21,445 bases of DNA from Saccharofermentans sp. (GTDB taxonomy: Bacteria > Bacillota_A > Clostridia > Saccharofermentanales > Saccharofermentanaceae): contig JAILMZ010000086.1 of assembly GCA_024692105.1 (NCBI GenBank), positions 1 through 21,445 of the forward strand, read 5' to 3'. The translations under genes were made by a program, and so were the position numbers. Below, piece after piece: positions 1 to 6,695 of this stretch. Positions within the stretch are counted from its first letter, which is position 1. Each line of letters begins with the position of its first letter. Below the pieces are notes generated by a model. That model saw only the letters and a program-made list of their open reading frames with translations, ran no database searches and was not told the DNA's origin.

Positions 1-318
1 GAGCTCGACGTTCGCCAGAAGCGTCTGGTGCGGTATCAGGTTGTAGCTTTGAAAAACAAAACCTACCGTATGGTTACGGTAGGAGTCCCAATCGCGGTCT
101 TTGTATTTCTTTGTGGATACCCCGTTGATGATGAGGTCACCCGTATCATAGCGGTCGAGACCGCCGATGATGTTGAGAAGCGTTGTCTTACCTGAACCGG
201 AAGGTCCGAGAATGGCGACGAACTCATTGTCCCTGAGATTCAGCGACACATCATCCAGCGCACGCTGGACCAGGCTTCCGGTCTTGTATTCCTTGTGAAT
301 GTTTCTTATCTGCAGCAT
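1..318 (-). CDS. ABC transporter ATP-binding protein, LolD/MacB type (C-terminus outside window)
   Basis: This is the first 106 residues of an ABC ATPase read off the minus strand; the rest lies beyond base 1. The translation begins MLQIRNIHKEYKTG and contains a Walker A motif GPSGSGKTT (about residues 38-46) and a Q-loop VFQSYNLIPHQT (about 88-99). The residues around the Q-loop are those of the LolD/MacB/FtsE-like class, which works with FtsX-type permeases in export or cell-envelope tasks. In many Clostridia such an ATPase domain is fused to a large permease, and this could be the start of such a fusion; the window does not show it. The ATG at 316-318 is preceded by an AAGGAA ribosome binding site about 10 bases away. 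A TATAAT-rich promoter lies just upstream. The substrate is unknown. Confidence 0.9.
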   Translation of the reverse strand, partial: MLQIRNIHKEYKTGSLVQRALDDVSLNLRDNEFVAILGPSGSGKTTLLNIIGGLDRYDTGDLIINGVSTKKYKDRDWDSYRNHTVGFVFQSYNLIPHQTLLANVEL

Positions 319-350
319 ATCTATCCCATTCCTTACTCTTCTTGAGCCGC

Positions 351-361
351 ATTATATTATA
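351..361 (-). promoter_or_regulatory. Putative promoter (-10) for the ABC ATPase gene
   Basis: On the minus strand two overlapping TATAAT hexamers occur (351-356 and 356-361), about 33 bases before the ATG at 318. No clear TTGACA-like -35 box is visible at the right distance, so this is a -10 based call only. Confidence 0.45.
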
Positions 362-427
362 ACGCGCGCGAAAGAATGTGCTTTAAAATCCGTGGCATAT
401 TTTAGGCATTTAAGGTTTTTGTGCAGT

Positions 428-456
428 AAAAAGGGCCCGCTTTATGTGGCGGACCC
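428..456 (-). terminator. Intrinsic terminator after the GH25 muramidase gene
   Basis: The minus strand forms an 8-bp stem (449-456 with 433-440) with an 8-base loop, followed by TTTTT. One position pairs only as G-U in minus-strand RNA, which supports the minus orientation. It lies 28 bases past the muramidase stop codon. Confidence 0.8.
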
Positions 457-483
457 CATTGTTTGCTGTTTCGAGAGCCTGTA

Positions 484-2187
484 TCAGCCGGAATATGCGT
501 CGTGGCCCATCGGGTAGTAGACATCAAGATCGACAACGCCCTTAATGCCGTCGCACTCTCCGGTCGATGTGACCTGCCAGAAATAGTACTGGCCCTTATA
601 GGTTGTCTGCGGAGTCCAGTTTGCAAGCCAGACCATCTTGCCGCATTCATCCCACCAGTTCTCAAGATACCACTTGCTCGAGTAGATCATGACATCTCTG
701 CCGCGCTTGCCCATCTCGTCGATATAAGCCTTCCAGAGCTCGTTCAGCGCATTAACATCCGGGATGCCTCTCTGCGGCATAGTGCTGTACTCTTCCCAGT
801 CCAATGCAAGCGGGAAATCGAGCGCGATCTGGTTCTGATCAAGGAAGTCGCAGATGGCATTAACATCGGCACGAACCTGATCCGGATTGCCGCGGGTGCA
901 GTAATAATACGCACCCACGAGAATGCCTACGCTCTTTGCACCCTGATAGTTCTGCAGGAACTTAGTATCGAAAGCCATCTCCGTATTCTCGGAAGAACAC
1001 CTTGCAAGACGGATGATGACAAACTCAACGCCTGCGTTCTTCAATGCATTCCAGTCGATATCGCCCTGCCATGCGGAGATGTCCATGCCTACCATCGCAC
1101 CGTTCTTCTGGTAATTGTTCTTGAAATCGAAGAACTGGTACCTGTTGGGAAGAACATCCTTGTATGCTGTTGTGTAGACACTGTCGATTCCGGATACGCT
1201 GCCGGGATTGCCGGAGCCCTTGGCAACGAGGACGATCTGGATCGATTCAAGCCTCTTGCCTCCGCCTGCAGTACCTGCGTTCTCGCCGTTCTTTGCCCAG
1301 CCCATCCATCCGATGTCCTGTGCATGAACACGGTAGTAAACGTCATAGTAGTTGGCAACGTCACCGGTAAGTTCGATCGTAATGGCTTCAAGGCGCTTGG
1401 ACTGTCCCTGTGTGCCGCTCATCTCGCCGTCCTTTGCCGTAGTGGTAAGCCAGCCGTAATCCTGAACGTGCGTGTTGTATTTGATGCCGCCACTGTACTG
1501 TGCGCCGGTAAGTGAGATCGTGATGCCCTCAAGTCTTCTGGACTTTCCCGTCGTGCCGGAAGGGCTTCCGTCATATGACCATGTGTTCTCCCAGCCCTGA
1601 TCCTGGACGTGAGTGCGGTATGACACACCCATCGTGGAATACGCTGCTCTCTCAACGATCTTTACGCGGATCTCCTCGACACGCTTGGATTCACCGGTCG
1701 TGCCTGCAAGCGCACCGTCATAGACATTTCCCTGTGCATCGCCGTAGTCCTGGATGTGTGCGGAATACTCGACTGCATATGTATCGGCAAGCGCGCCCGT
1801 AAGCCTTATCTCGATGCCCTCGAGACGCTTGGACAAGCCTTCGGTGCCTGCCATGCTGCCTGCACCGATCCAATCCTGCCAGCCGATATCCTGAACATGG
1901 ACGCGGTATTCGAGAGATCCCTCGATGCCTGAATTGTTGGTAAAGTTGATCGTTATGGCTTCGAGACGCTTAGCCTGGCCTTCCGTGCCGAGCTTAAGAA
2001 GTCCGGTCTCGTCCTGCTCTGCTCCCACATCACCGGTGTCCTGCACATGAGCGCTTCCGGACAGCGTAAAGAGCGATGCCGTATCGGCAGATGCCTTTGC
2101 CGCGGGCAGGAATGTCAGGCTGCCACAGGCGAAGACCATCGCCGTAAGAAGACCTGTAACCGTTTTCTTCAATACTGATCTGTGCAT
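484..2187 (-). CDS. Secreted GH25 muramidase with six ChW repeats
   Basis: This 567-residue exported protein should cut the glycan strand of peptidoglycan between MurNAc and GlcNAc. An N-terminal signal peptide (about residues 1-33, ending PAAKASA) is followed by six clostridial hydrophobic-W (ChW) repeats between about 43 and 321, each with the pattern H-x-QD-x-G-(W/D) ... G-T-x-G-x-(S/A/G)-(K/R)-R-(L/V)-E. Repeats 1 and 3 have GD in place of the usual GW. A linker leads to a GH25 catalytic domain (about 365-560) with GMDISAWQGDIDW near its start, the DWE motif at D463-E465 and a closing VVDLDVYY segment. ChW repeats are thought to bind cell-wall or other surface polymers. The ATG follows GGGGA about 9 bases away. 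The gene begins 32 bases after the glycosyltransferase stop with no terminator between, so the two are probably co-transcribed. Remodelling of the cell's own wall is the likely role; a defensive or interbacterial role is possible. Confidence 0.93.
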   Translation of the reverse strand: MHRSVLKKTVTGLLTAMVFACGSLTFLPAAKASADTASLFTLSGSAHVQDTGDVGAEQDETGLLKLGTEGQAKRLEAITINFTNNSGIEGSLEYRVHVQDIGWQDWIGAGSMAGTEGLSKRLEGIEIRLTGALADTYAVEYSAHIQDYGDAQGNVYDGALAGTTGESKRVEEIRVKIVERAAYSTMGVSYRTHVQDQGWENTWSYDGSPSGTTGKSRRLEGITISLTGAQYSGGIKYNTHVQDYGWLTTTAKDGEMSGTQGQSKRLEAITIELTGDVANYYDVYYRVHAQDIGWMGWAKNGENAGTAGGGKRLESIQIVLVAKGSGNPGSVSGIDSVYTTAYKDVLPNRYQFFDFKNNYQKNGAMVGMDISAWQGDIDWNALKNAGVEFVIIRLARCSSENTEMAFDTKFLQNYQGAKSVGILVGAYYYCTRGNPDQVRADVNAICDFLDQNQIALDFPLALDWEEYSTMPQRGIPDVNALNELWKAYIDEMGKRGRDVMIYSSKWYLENWWDECGKMVWLANWTPQTTYKGQYYFWQVTSTGECDGIKGVVDLDVYYPMGHDAYSG

Positions 2188-2219
2188 GATAAAAATCCCC
2201 GTGTTTTTATAATGGCTAA

Positions 2220-4025
2220 TTATATAATAACTTTGCTCGTTTCAAATGCGGCAACTATGAGGTCCCAGATATAGTAATACTGTATGGACGGTCCGTAGAA
2301 CAGTATGACAGACAGGGCAAAAAGACCTACGGCCGAGATGATCGTAACAGAGAATATTCTCAGAGGTTTGTTGTCTTTCTTCTCATCGCTTGCCTTTATG
2401 AGACTTCCGATCCAGACCGCAGCCGGTATGAGGACGGGAGCGATATATCTGAAAGCCTGCGAACAAACAACCGGATATCTGAAACAAAAGATGTATTCCA
2501 TTCCTACAAGTGTTAAAGCCAATATCCATAACGCGACGTATTCAGGTCTGTACTTGTTCTTGCCGGATATCGCCATATGACCGCGGCTGCTTATGAACGC
2601 ACATGCTATAACCGAGATGATCAGGATAAAAGCAAACAGCATCATGATGCGGCCGACGTTTGTCAGATAGATGTTCCAGTAACGGCGCTCATCGAACAAA
2701 CCCGTCTTGATCAGATTAAGGAAGATGTTGTAGTCGCCCTCGCTGATGAAAGGCTCCAGTATCAGCTCTTTTGAAGGGAAGAACAGTCTCTGCCAGACCG
2801 AATACATCCAGACATCCTGATGTGATGATGAATCTATCTCCGTGACATATGTCAGCGGTGTGCCGAACAATATGTTATTGCGGATCGGGAACCATAATCC
2901 GAGCGGGAATACGATGGCCGCAAAAGCCGCAAACTGCTTTATCAGACCCTTCAGCCTGTTCCCTGCACGCCTGTCTTTCTTTGCTCTTGCATCTTTGACG
3001 GTTCTTACAAGTCTTACTGCAAACAGCCATGCTACAGGCAAAGCAACAAATCCCATCGAGAGCTTTGTCATCATGGCACAGCCGATAGAAAGGGCAATGA
3101 GCAGGATCTTTGTTATATCCGGATCGGAATACCATTGGAGAGCCAGGTAGAACGACGCAACAAAGAGCATCAGTGCGAGCGCATCATTGTTGACCTGGCT
3201 TGAAAGGAAGATCATCTGCGGGCAGAAGACGACCATCAGCATCGATACGGCGATGGCTTTGCCATTGATCTTAAAGTATTCCAATATCTTCTTTATAAAC
3301 AGAACGATAAAAGAAGTCGATAACATGGGAAGGAACTTCAGTCCGTTGAAGTCTTCGGCAAAACGGAACGGAAGCGCATTGTGGATCTTAAGGAATATCG
3401 CGGATACAAGGTAATGAAGCGGCGGGTGATAGAACTGTCCGTAATTCCTTATATCAAAGTTCGGGAGCGCGAGATTCTCGTAGATATACATGATGTAATC
3501 ATCGTGATACTCGCCTTCGAAAACGGTAAACAGCGAGACATCATGCTGATAGTAGATGACCGGCGTAAACAGGACCAAAACGGTTCTCATGTGGAATCCC
3601 AGCCAGATGGCAACCGTAAGAAGATCTTTGGAAGTAAACCTGTGTCCGATAACAAGTGCCAACACCGATACGGCGATCGTTCCAAGACCTGCCCACATCA
3701 CGATGCCTTCGGTGGCCGGAAGCTGTTTTACGAAGTCTCTTCCTGCCTGTTCGAATGCCGCTTTGAATATCAAAAGATAGATGACAAAGGCAGGTATCAC
3801 GGAAAGCAAAGAGAAATACTTCTTGGGCTTGTCGATAAACGCGCTGGTCACATAATACGCACAGCCTGTCGTAAATATCGCCATAAGTGCCGCGAAATGG
3901 ATCTCTTCCATATAGGCGACGTTCATGCCGGTAAGTATGTACATTATCAGGATGGCAACAAAACACACGGCAAAGCCTTGTGCTCTGTCTCGAAAATCCT
4001 TACCTTTTGTACCAATGCTGCCCAT
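2220..4025 (-). CDS. Polytopic membrane glycosyltransferase, GT39/ArnT-PMT-like
   Basis: This 601-residue protein is made mostly of hydrophobic segments. Early in the protein, after the fourth or so membrane segment, there is an acidic luminal-type stretch (YYQHDVSLF at about 159-167, then EGEYHDDY) followed by FYHPPLHY (about 198-205). An HPPLHY-like motif in a first large outer loop is typical of bacterial GT-C enzymes of the PMT/ArnT group, which move a sugar from a polyprenyl-phosphate carrier onto proteins, lipids or wall polymers. The true acceptor is unknown. The downstream partner is a muramidase with wall-binding repeats, so a cell-envelope polymer or glycoprotein is a reasonable guess. 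The ATG at 4023-4025 has no visible Shine-Dalgarno sequence but has TATAAT only 8 bases upstream, right after the ldh terminator. A later start cannot be excluded, although no better RBS-ATG pair is visible. Confidence 0.8.
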   Translation of the reverse strand: MGSIGTKGKDFRDRAQGFAVCFVAILIMYILTGMNVAYMEEIHFAALMAIFTTGCAYYVTSAFIDKPKKYFSLLSVIPAFVIYLLIFKAAFEQAGRDFVKQLPATEGIVMWAGLGTIAVSVLALVIGHRFTSKDLLTVAIWLGFHMRTVLVLFTPVIYYQHDVSLFTVFEGEYHDDYIMYIYENLALPNFDIRNYGQFYHPPLHYLVSAIFLKIHNALPFRFAEDFNGLKFLPMLSTSFIVLFIKKILEYFKINGKAIAVSMLMVVFCPQMIFLSSQVNNDALALMLFVASFYLALQWYSDPDITKILLIALSIGCAMMTKLSMGFVALPVAWLFAVRLVRTVKDARAKKDRRAGNRLKGLIKQFAAFAAIVFPLGLWFPIRNNILFGTPLTYVTEIDSSSHQDVWMYSVWQRLFFPSKELILEPFISEGDYNIFLNLIKTGLFDERRYWNIYLTNVGRIMMLFAFILIISVIACAFISSRGHMAISGKNKYRPEYVALWILALTLVGMEYIFCFRYPVVCSQAFRYIAPVLIPAAVWIGSLIKASDEKKDNKPLRIFSVTIISAVGLFALSVILFYGPSIQYYYIWDLIVAAFETSKVII

Positions 4026-4033
4026 ATTGATTA

Positions 4034-4039
4034 ATTATA
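4034..4039 (-). promoter_or_regulatory. TATAAT box directly upstream of the GT39-like gene
   Basis: The minus strand reads TATAAT with only 8 bases before the ATG at 4025. If used as a -10 box, transcription would begin at or within a few bases of the start codon, giving a leaderless or nearly leaderless mRNA. The -35 position (TCAGAT) is poor. Confidence 0.35.
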
Positions 4040-4041
4040 AC

Positions 4042-4069
4042 AAAAAAGGTCCGCTCATCTGAGCAGACC
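4042..4069 (-). terminator. Intrinsic terminator of the lactate dehydrogenase gene
   Basis: A 9-bp stem (4061-4069 with 4048-4056, one G-U pair in minus-strand RNA), a 4-base loop and a run of six T on the minus strand lie 31 bases after the ldh stop. Confidence 0.85.
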
Positions 4070-4099
4070 CTTATTCTGTCTAGTTTTTTAGAAGAGTGA

Positions 4100-5053
4100 T
4101 TACATTCCCTCTACGGATGCGATAGCCTCGCGCATGTTTGCCTCGGACTTCTTGAGAAGCTCGAATTCCTCGGGTGTAAGTCTCATGTCAACGATCTTGT
4201 CGATACCGTTTGCACCGATGAGCGCAGGAACGTCGAGTGTAACGCCGGACATACCGTATTCACCGTTAAGTCTTGCGGCAACTGTTCTTACTGTGTGTTC
4301 ATCTTCAAGGATGCTTCTGAGAAGTGTTGTAGCGCTGATGGCGATACCGTTGAATGTAGCACCCTTACGCTTGATGATCTCAGCGCCGGATGACTTTGTT
4401 GCCTGAGCGATCTCAGCCTTAACGTCATCACCGAAAGGTACGCCTACTGCTTCTGCATACTCGTCGATGTCCATACCTGCAACGTGTGTGTGGCTCCAAA
4501 CGGGGAACTGTGTCTCACCGTGCTCGCCCATGATGTAGCCGTGAACATTACGTACGTCTACGCCGAGCTTTCTGGAGATGAGGACTCTGAAACGTGCGGA
4601 GTCAAGGTTTGTACCGGAACCGATTACCTTGCCGGAAGGAAGGCCGGACCACTCCTGTACCTTATGTGTAACGAGATCACAGGGATTGGAGATGACCATG
4701 ATGACACCCTTGTTGTAGTGCTCCATGATGCTGTCTGTGATCGTGTGTGCAAGCTTGATGTTCTTCTTTGCAAGATCAAGTCTTGTCTCGCCTTCCTTAC
4801 GCGGAATGCCTGCCGTAATAATGATGCAGTCTGCATCCTTTACCGAATCATAATCTCCGGCATGGATGTACATATCACCAAGGAACGGAAGTCCGTGGCT
4901 GATATCGAGAGCTTCGCCCTCTGCCTTGTCCCTGTTAACGTCAATGAGTACGAGTTCTGAGCAGATCTGTTGCATTGCGATTGCGAAAGCAGTGGTGGAT
5001 CCGACTGCGCCTGCACCGATAATAGCTACTTTGGTGCCTTCCTGTTTATACAT
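4100..5053 (-). CDS. ldh: L-lactate dehydrogenase family (LDH/MDH type)
   Basis: This 317-residue cytosolic NAD-dependent 2-hydroxyacid dehydrogenase should convert pyruvate to L-lactate and reoxidise NADH in fermentation. The sequence shows GAGAVG (13-18) with D38 for NAD binding, catalytic-loop arginine R91 in GETRLDL, D151 and R154, and active-site H178 in GEHGETQFP. The position that decides lactate versus malate, usually Q in LDH, is arginine here (R85 in AGIPRKEG), as in malate dehydrogenases, while T233 in GATFNGIA is LDH-like. The family assignment is firm but the substrate is less so. The open frame extends 46 codons further upstream, but the ATG at 5051-5053 has an AAGGGGG site at 5063-5069, and the family N-terminus (KVAIIGAGAVG) starts right after it. 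The gene is monocistronic, with its own terminator and a promoter region of inverted repeats. Confidence 0.92.
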   Translation of the reverse strand: MYKQEGTKVAIIGAGAVGSTTAFAIAMQQICSELVLIDVNRDKAEGEALDISHGLPFLGDMYIHAGDYDSVKDADCIIITAGIPRKEGETRLDLAKKNIKLAHTITDSIMEHYNKGVIMVISNPCDLVTHKVQEWSGLPSGKVIGSGTNLDSARFRVLISRKLGVDVRNVHGYIMGEHGETQFPVWSHTHVAGMDIDEYAEAVGVPFGDDVKAEIAQATKSSGAEIIKRKGATFNGIAISATTLLRSILEDEHTVRTVAARLNGEYGMSGVTLDVPALIGANGIDKIVDMRLTPEEFELLKKSEANMREAIASVEGM

Positions 5054-5104
5054 AAGCTTTAACCCCCTTGTTAATGCACTATAAATGATAGCAAGAAAAA
5101 GCAG

Positions 5105-5163
5105 ATTATAAAGGCGGGCTCTCCTATTGAAATTAACTGAAATTTCAAAGCGAAAAGCCCGCC
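5105..5163 (-). promoter_or_regulatory. ldh promoter region with nested inverted repeats
   Basis: On the minus strand an outer 8-bp GC-rich stem (5156-5163 with 5113-5120) encloses a perfect inverted repeat TTGAAATT/AATTTCAA (5127-5134 and 5141-5148, 6 bases apart). TATAAT (5105-5110) follows immediately, about 50 bases before the ldh ATG. The structure could be a weak terminator for the upstream gene, an operator over the -35 region, or both. The half-sites are not the clostridial Rex consensus TTGTTAA, though Rex control of ldh is common. Confidence 0.45.
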
Positions 5164-5186
5164 ATAAGGTATAATTTGCCAACTTT

Positions 5187-5210
5187 CGCACAGAAAAATG
5201 TGCGTTTTTT
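5187..5210 (+). terminator. Hairpin plus T6 in plus orientation at the end of the TPM-like gene
   Basis: The plus strand has a perfect 6-bp stem (CGCACA/TGTGCG) with loop GAAAAA and then six T. It abuts the stop codon of the minus-strand TPM-like gene. It has terminator form only for plus-strand RNA, and no plus-strand gene precedes it; in minus-strand RNA the U-rich part would be in the loop. Confidence 0.4.
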
Positions 5211-6543
5211 ACATATCTTCGTAATCCGAACGGGGTCCGGGGCCGGGAATCTCAGGATCTTCCGGTGCCCCGGGAACCTCCTGAACCGGCGGAACAGAAG
5301 GAATCTGTTGCTGTGCCAGGAAATCTTCCTGAGCCTGCATTGCCTGCTGAGCCTGCGCGACTTCCCCGGGATCAGCCGCCTGCGCCACGCTTCCCTCGGC
5401 TCCGACAGCCTTGATCGCAGTTCCGCAGTACTGGCAGTAACCTACGGTTCCGAGCCTGATCTTGTTGCCGGAAGCTCCGCAGCTGGGACATACAACGCCG
5501 ACATACTGCTTCTCGAGCTCGTCATTATAGACCTGATGAGCGAACTCCGTCTTGGCGGTCTCGGCTTCAGCCTGCGCCTGCACGGCTTCGGCCTGTGCCT
5601 GTCTTGCCTCCTCTTCCTTCTGCCTTGTCTGCTCCTTGGCAACGGCGATCTTACGCTTCTTCCTGACATTAACGATAATTACTATGACTATCGCGGCCAT
5701 GACTACGACCGATATTATTGTTAATATCTCCCTGTTCGACAGCTGCTTCGTCATAATGCGTTCCGCAGCCTTCTTCAGGGCCATCTCGAAGAACTCGCCT
5801 TCGTCATACTCAGTCTTCTCATAGTAATAGTCGATGTAATCAAGCAGGATCTCTCTGGCCTGATCATCCATGACCACCGTGCTCGCGTTATAACCGGGAG
5901 TTACCGTGCAGATATAGTCTCCGGACTCATCCGGGTACTCTCTGAACACGATGAGCAGATGCCCTTCATCCTCGCCGAAAAGTTCCACGTACTGCTCTTC
6001 CGCCCAATCCTCGAGGCTGCCCTCCGACTGATACTCTGCGCCTACCTCTTCTCCCGTGATCCAGAGATACGGCTGAACGCCGGTCTTCTCATAGAAATAC
6101 TCGAGACCGTCAATGAGTGCCTGCTCTTCGCTTGAATCTTCGGTGATCCATGTGCCCCAGTCATCCTGATACCATGTATCGATCGGATCGCAGTCATCAG
6201 CCGGGAGCATCTCCCTTGCGATCGTGGAGCGCTCTATGCCGAAGCCGAGCTCGTCTGCCAACGGGATCTTGCCCGTCTTAATGTAGCCGAATACTCCGAC
6301 CATGACGAAGATGAGAAGTAACGAGAACAGCGTTCCGCACCCGCCGCTACAGCCGCCTGATCCGCCGCTGCCGCCGCTCCTGTAATTACGTGAGTGATGT
6401 GACCTTCCGTAGCTGCCGGAAGAATGATAGCTTCTTCCGCTCGAACGTGATCCGCCCGAATAATGATGTGATGAGTGGTGTGAATGGCTGCTTGAATGGT
6501 GGCTGCTGTGATGGCCGCCGGAATGTCCTCCGCCTCTGCCCAT
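5209..6543 (-). CDS. TPM-domain-like membrane protein with His/Ser/Gly-rich N-tail and zinc ribbon
   Basis: This is a 444-residue protein of unknown function. Residues 1-69 are very rich in His, Ser and Gly and end with CSGGC. A membrane segment (about 71-88) follows. Residues about 120-265 fit the TPM fold of YgcG-type proteins: GTWITEDSSEEQALIDGL, an EKTGVQPYLWI strand, LLIVF and a TPGYN turn. A second membrane segment (about 273-293) ends in RKKRK. Then come an Ala/Gln/Glu-rich coiled coil (about 300-335), a four-cysteine zinc ribbon (C352, C355, C370, C373) and a Pro-rich tail. By the positive-inside rule the TPM part is outside and both tails are inside. YgcG proteins usually carry a Gly-rich tail at the C-terminus, so this one has its low-complexity tail at the opposite end. 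An AGGAGGG site lies 8 bases before the ATG, with an extended -10 promoter upstream. Confidence 0.8.
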   Translation of the reverse strand: MGRGGGHSGGHHSSHHSSSHSHHSSHHYSGGSRSSGRSYHSSGSYGRSHHSRNYRSGGSGGSGGCSGGCGTLFSLLLIFVMVGVFGYIKTGKIPLADELGFGIERSTIAREMLPADDCDPIDTWYQDDWGTWITEDSSEEQALIDGLEYFYEKTGVQPYLWITGEEVGAEYQSEGSLEDWAEEQYVELFGEDEGHLLIVFREYPDESGDYICTVTPGYNASTVVMDDQAREILLDYIDYYYEKTEYDEGEFFEMALKKAAERIMTKQLSNREILTIISVVVMAAIVIVIIVNVRKKRKIAVAKEQTRQKEEEARQAQAEAVQAQAEAETAKTEFAHQVYNDELEKQYVGVVCPSCGASGNKIRLGTVGYCQYCGTAIKAVGAEGSVAQAADPGEVAQAQQAMQAQEDFLAQQQIPSVPPVQEVPGAPEDPEIPGPGPRSDYEDM

Positions 6544-6601
6544 AATTATTCCCTCCTATAATCTATCCCATTTCCTGTCCCTTACAGGAATTCCGAGATA
6601 A

Positions 6602-6610
6602 ATTATAACA
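6602..6610 (-). promoter_or_regulatory. Extended -10 promoter of the TPM-like gene
   Basis: The minus strand reads TGTTATAAT, an extended -10 element, about 58 bases before the ATG at 6543 and after the thrS terminator. No consensus -35 box is seen, as is usual for extended -10 promoters. Confidence 0.55.
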
Positions 6611-6644
6611 TGTTTTTGATATGTTCGGTGCGCACAGGCGGCAT

Positions 6645-6670
6645 AAAAAACACCCCGGGATGACCCGGGG
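6645..6670 (-). terminator. Intrinsic terminator of thrS
   Basis: CCCCGGG/CCCGGGG (6664-6670 with 6653-6659) with a 4-base loop is followed on the minus strand by TG and six T. It lies 25 bases after the thrS stop. Confidence 0.92.
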
Positions 6671-6695
6671 CGTAAGGTGCTTGATTTCGCGATGA

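Noticed and set aside
298..343. Conjugative or mobile element content in the window
   Set aside because: No transposase, integrase, att-like repeats or shifts in gene style were seen here or anywhere else in the window.
463..1515. Long plus-strand open frame of 350 codons opposite the muramidase gene
   Set aside because: It is a mirror of the muramidase coding bias and repeats, has no RBS, and gives no recognisable protein.
5127..5148. Rex operator upstream of ldh
   Set aside because: The half-sites TTGAAATT/AATTTCAA and their spacing differ from the clostridial Rex consensus, so the name is not supported.
5054..5191. 46-codon N-terminal extension of lactate dehydrogenase
   Set aside because: The ATG at 5053 has a good RBS and the family N-terminus; the extension would run through the promoter and inverted repeats.
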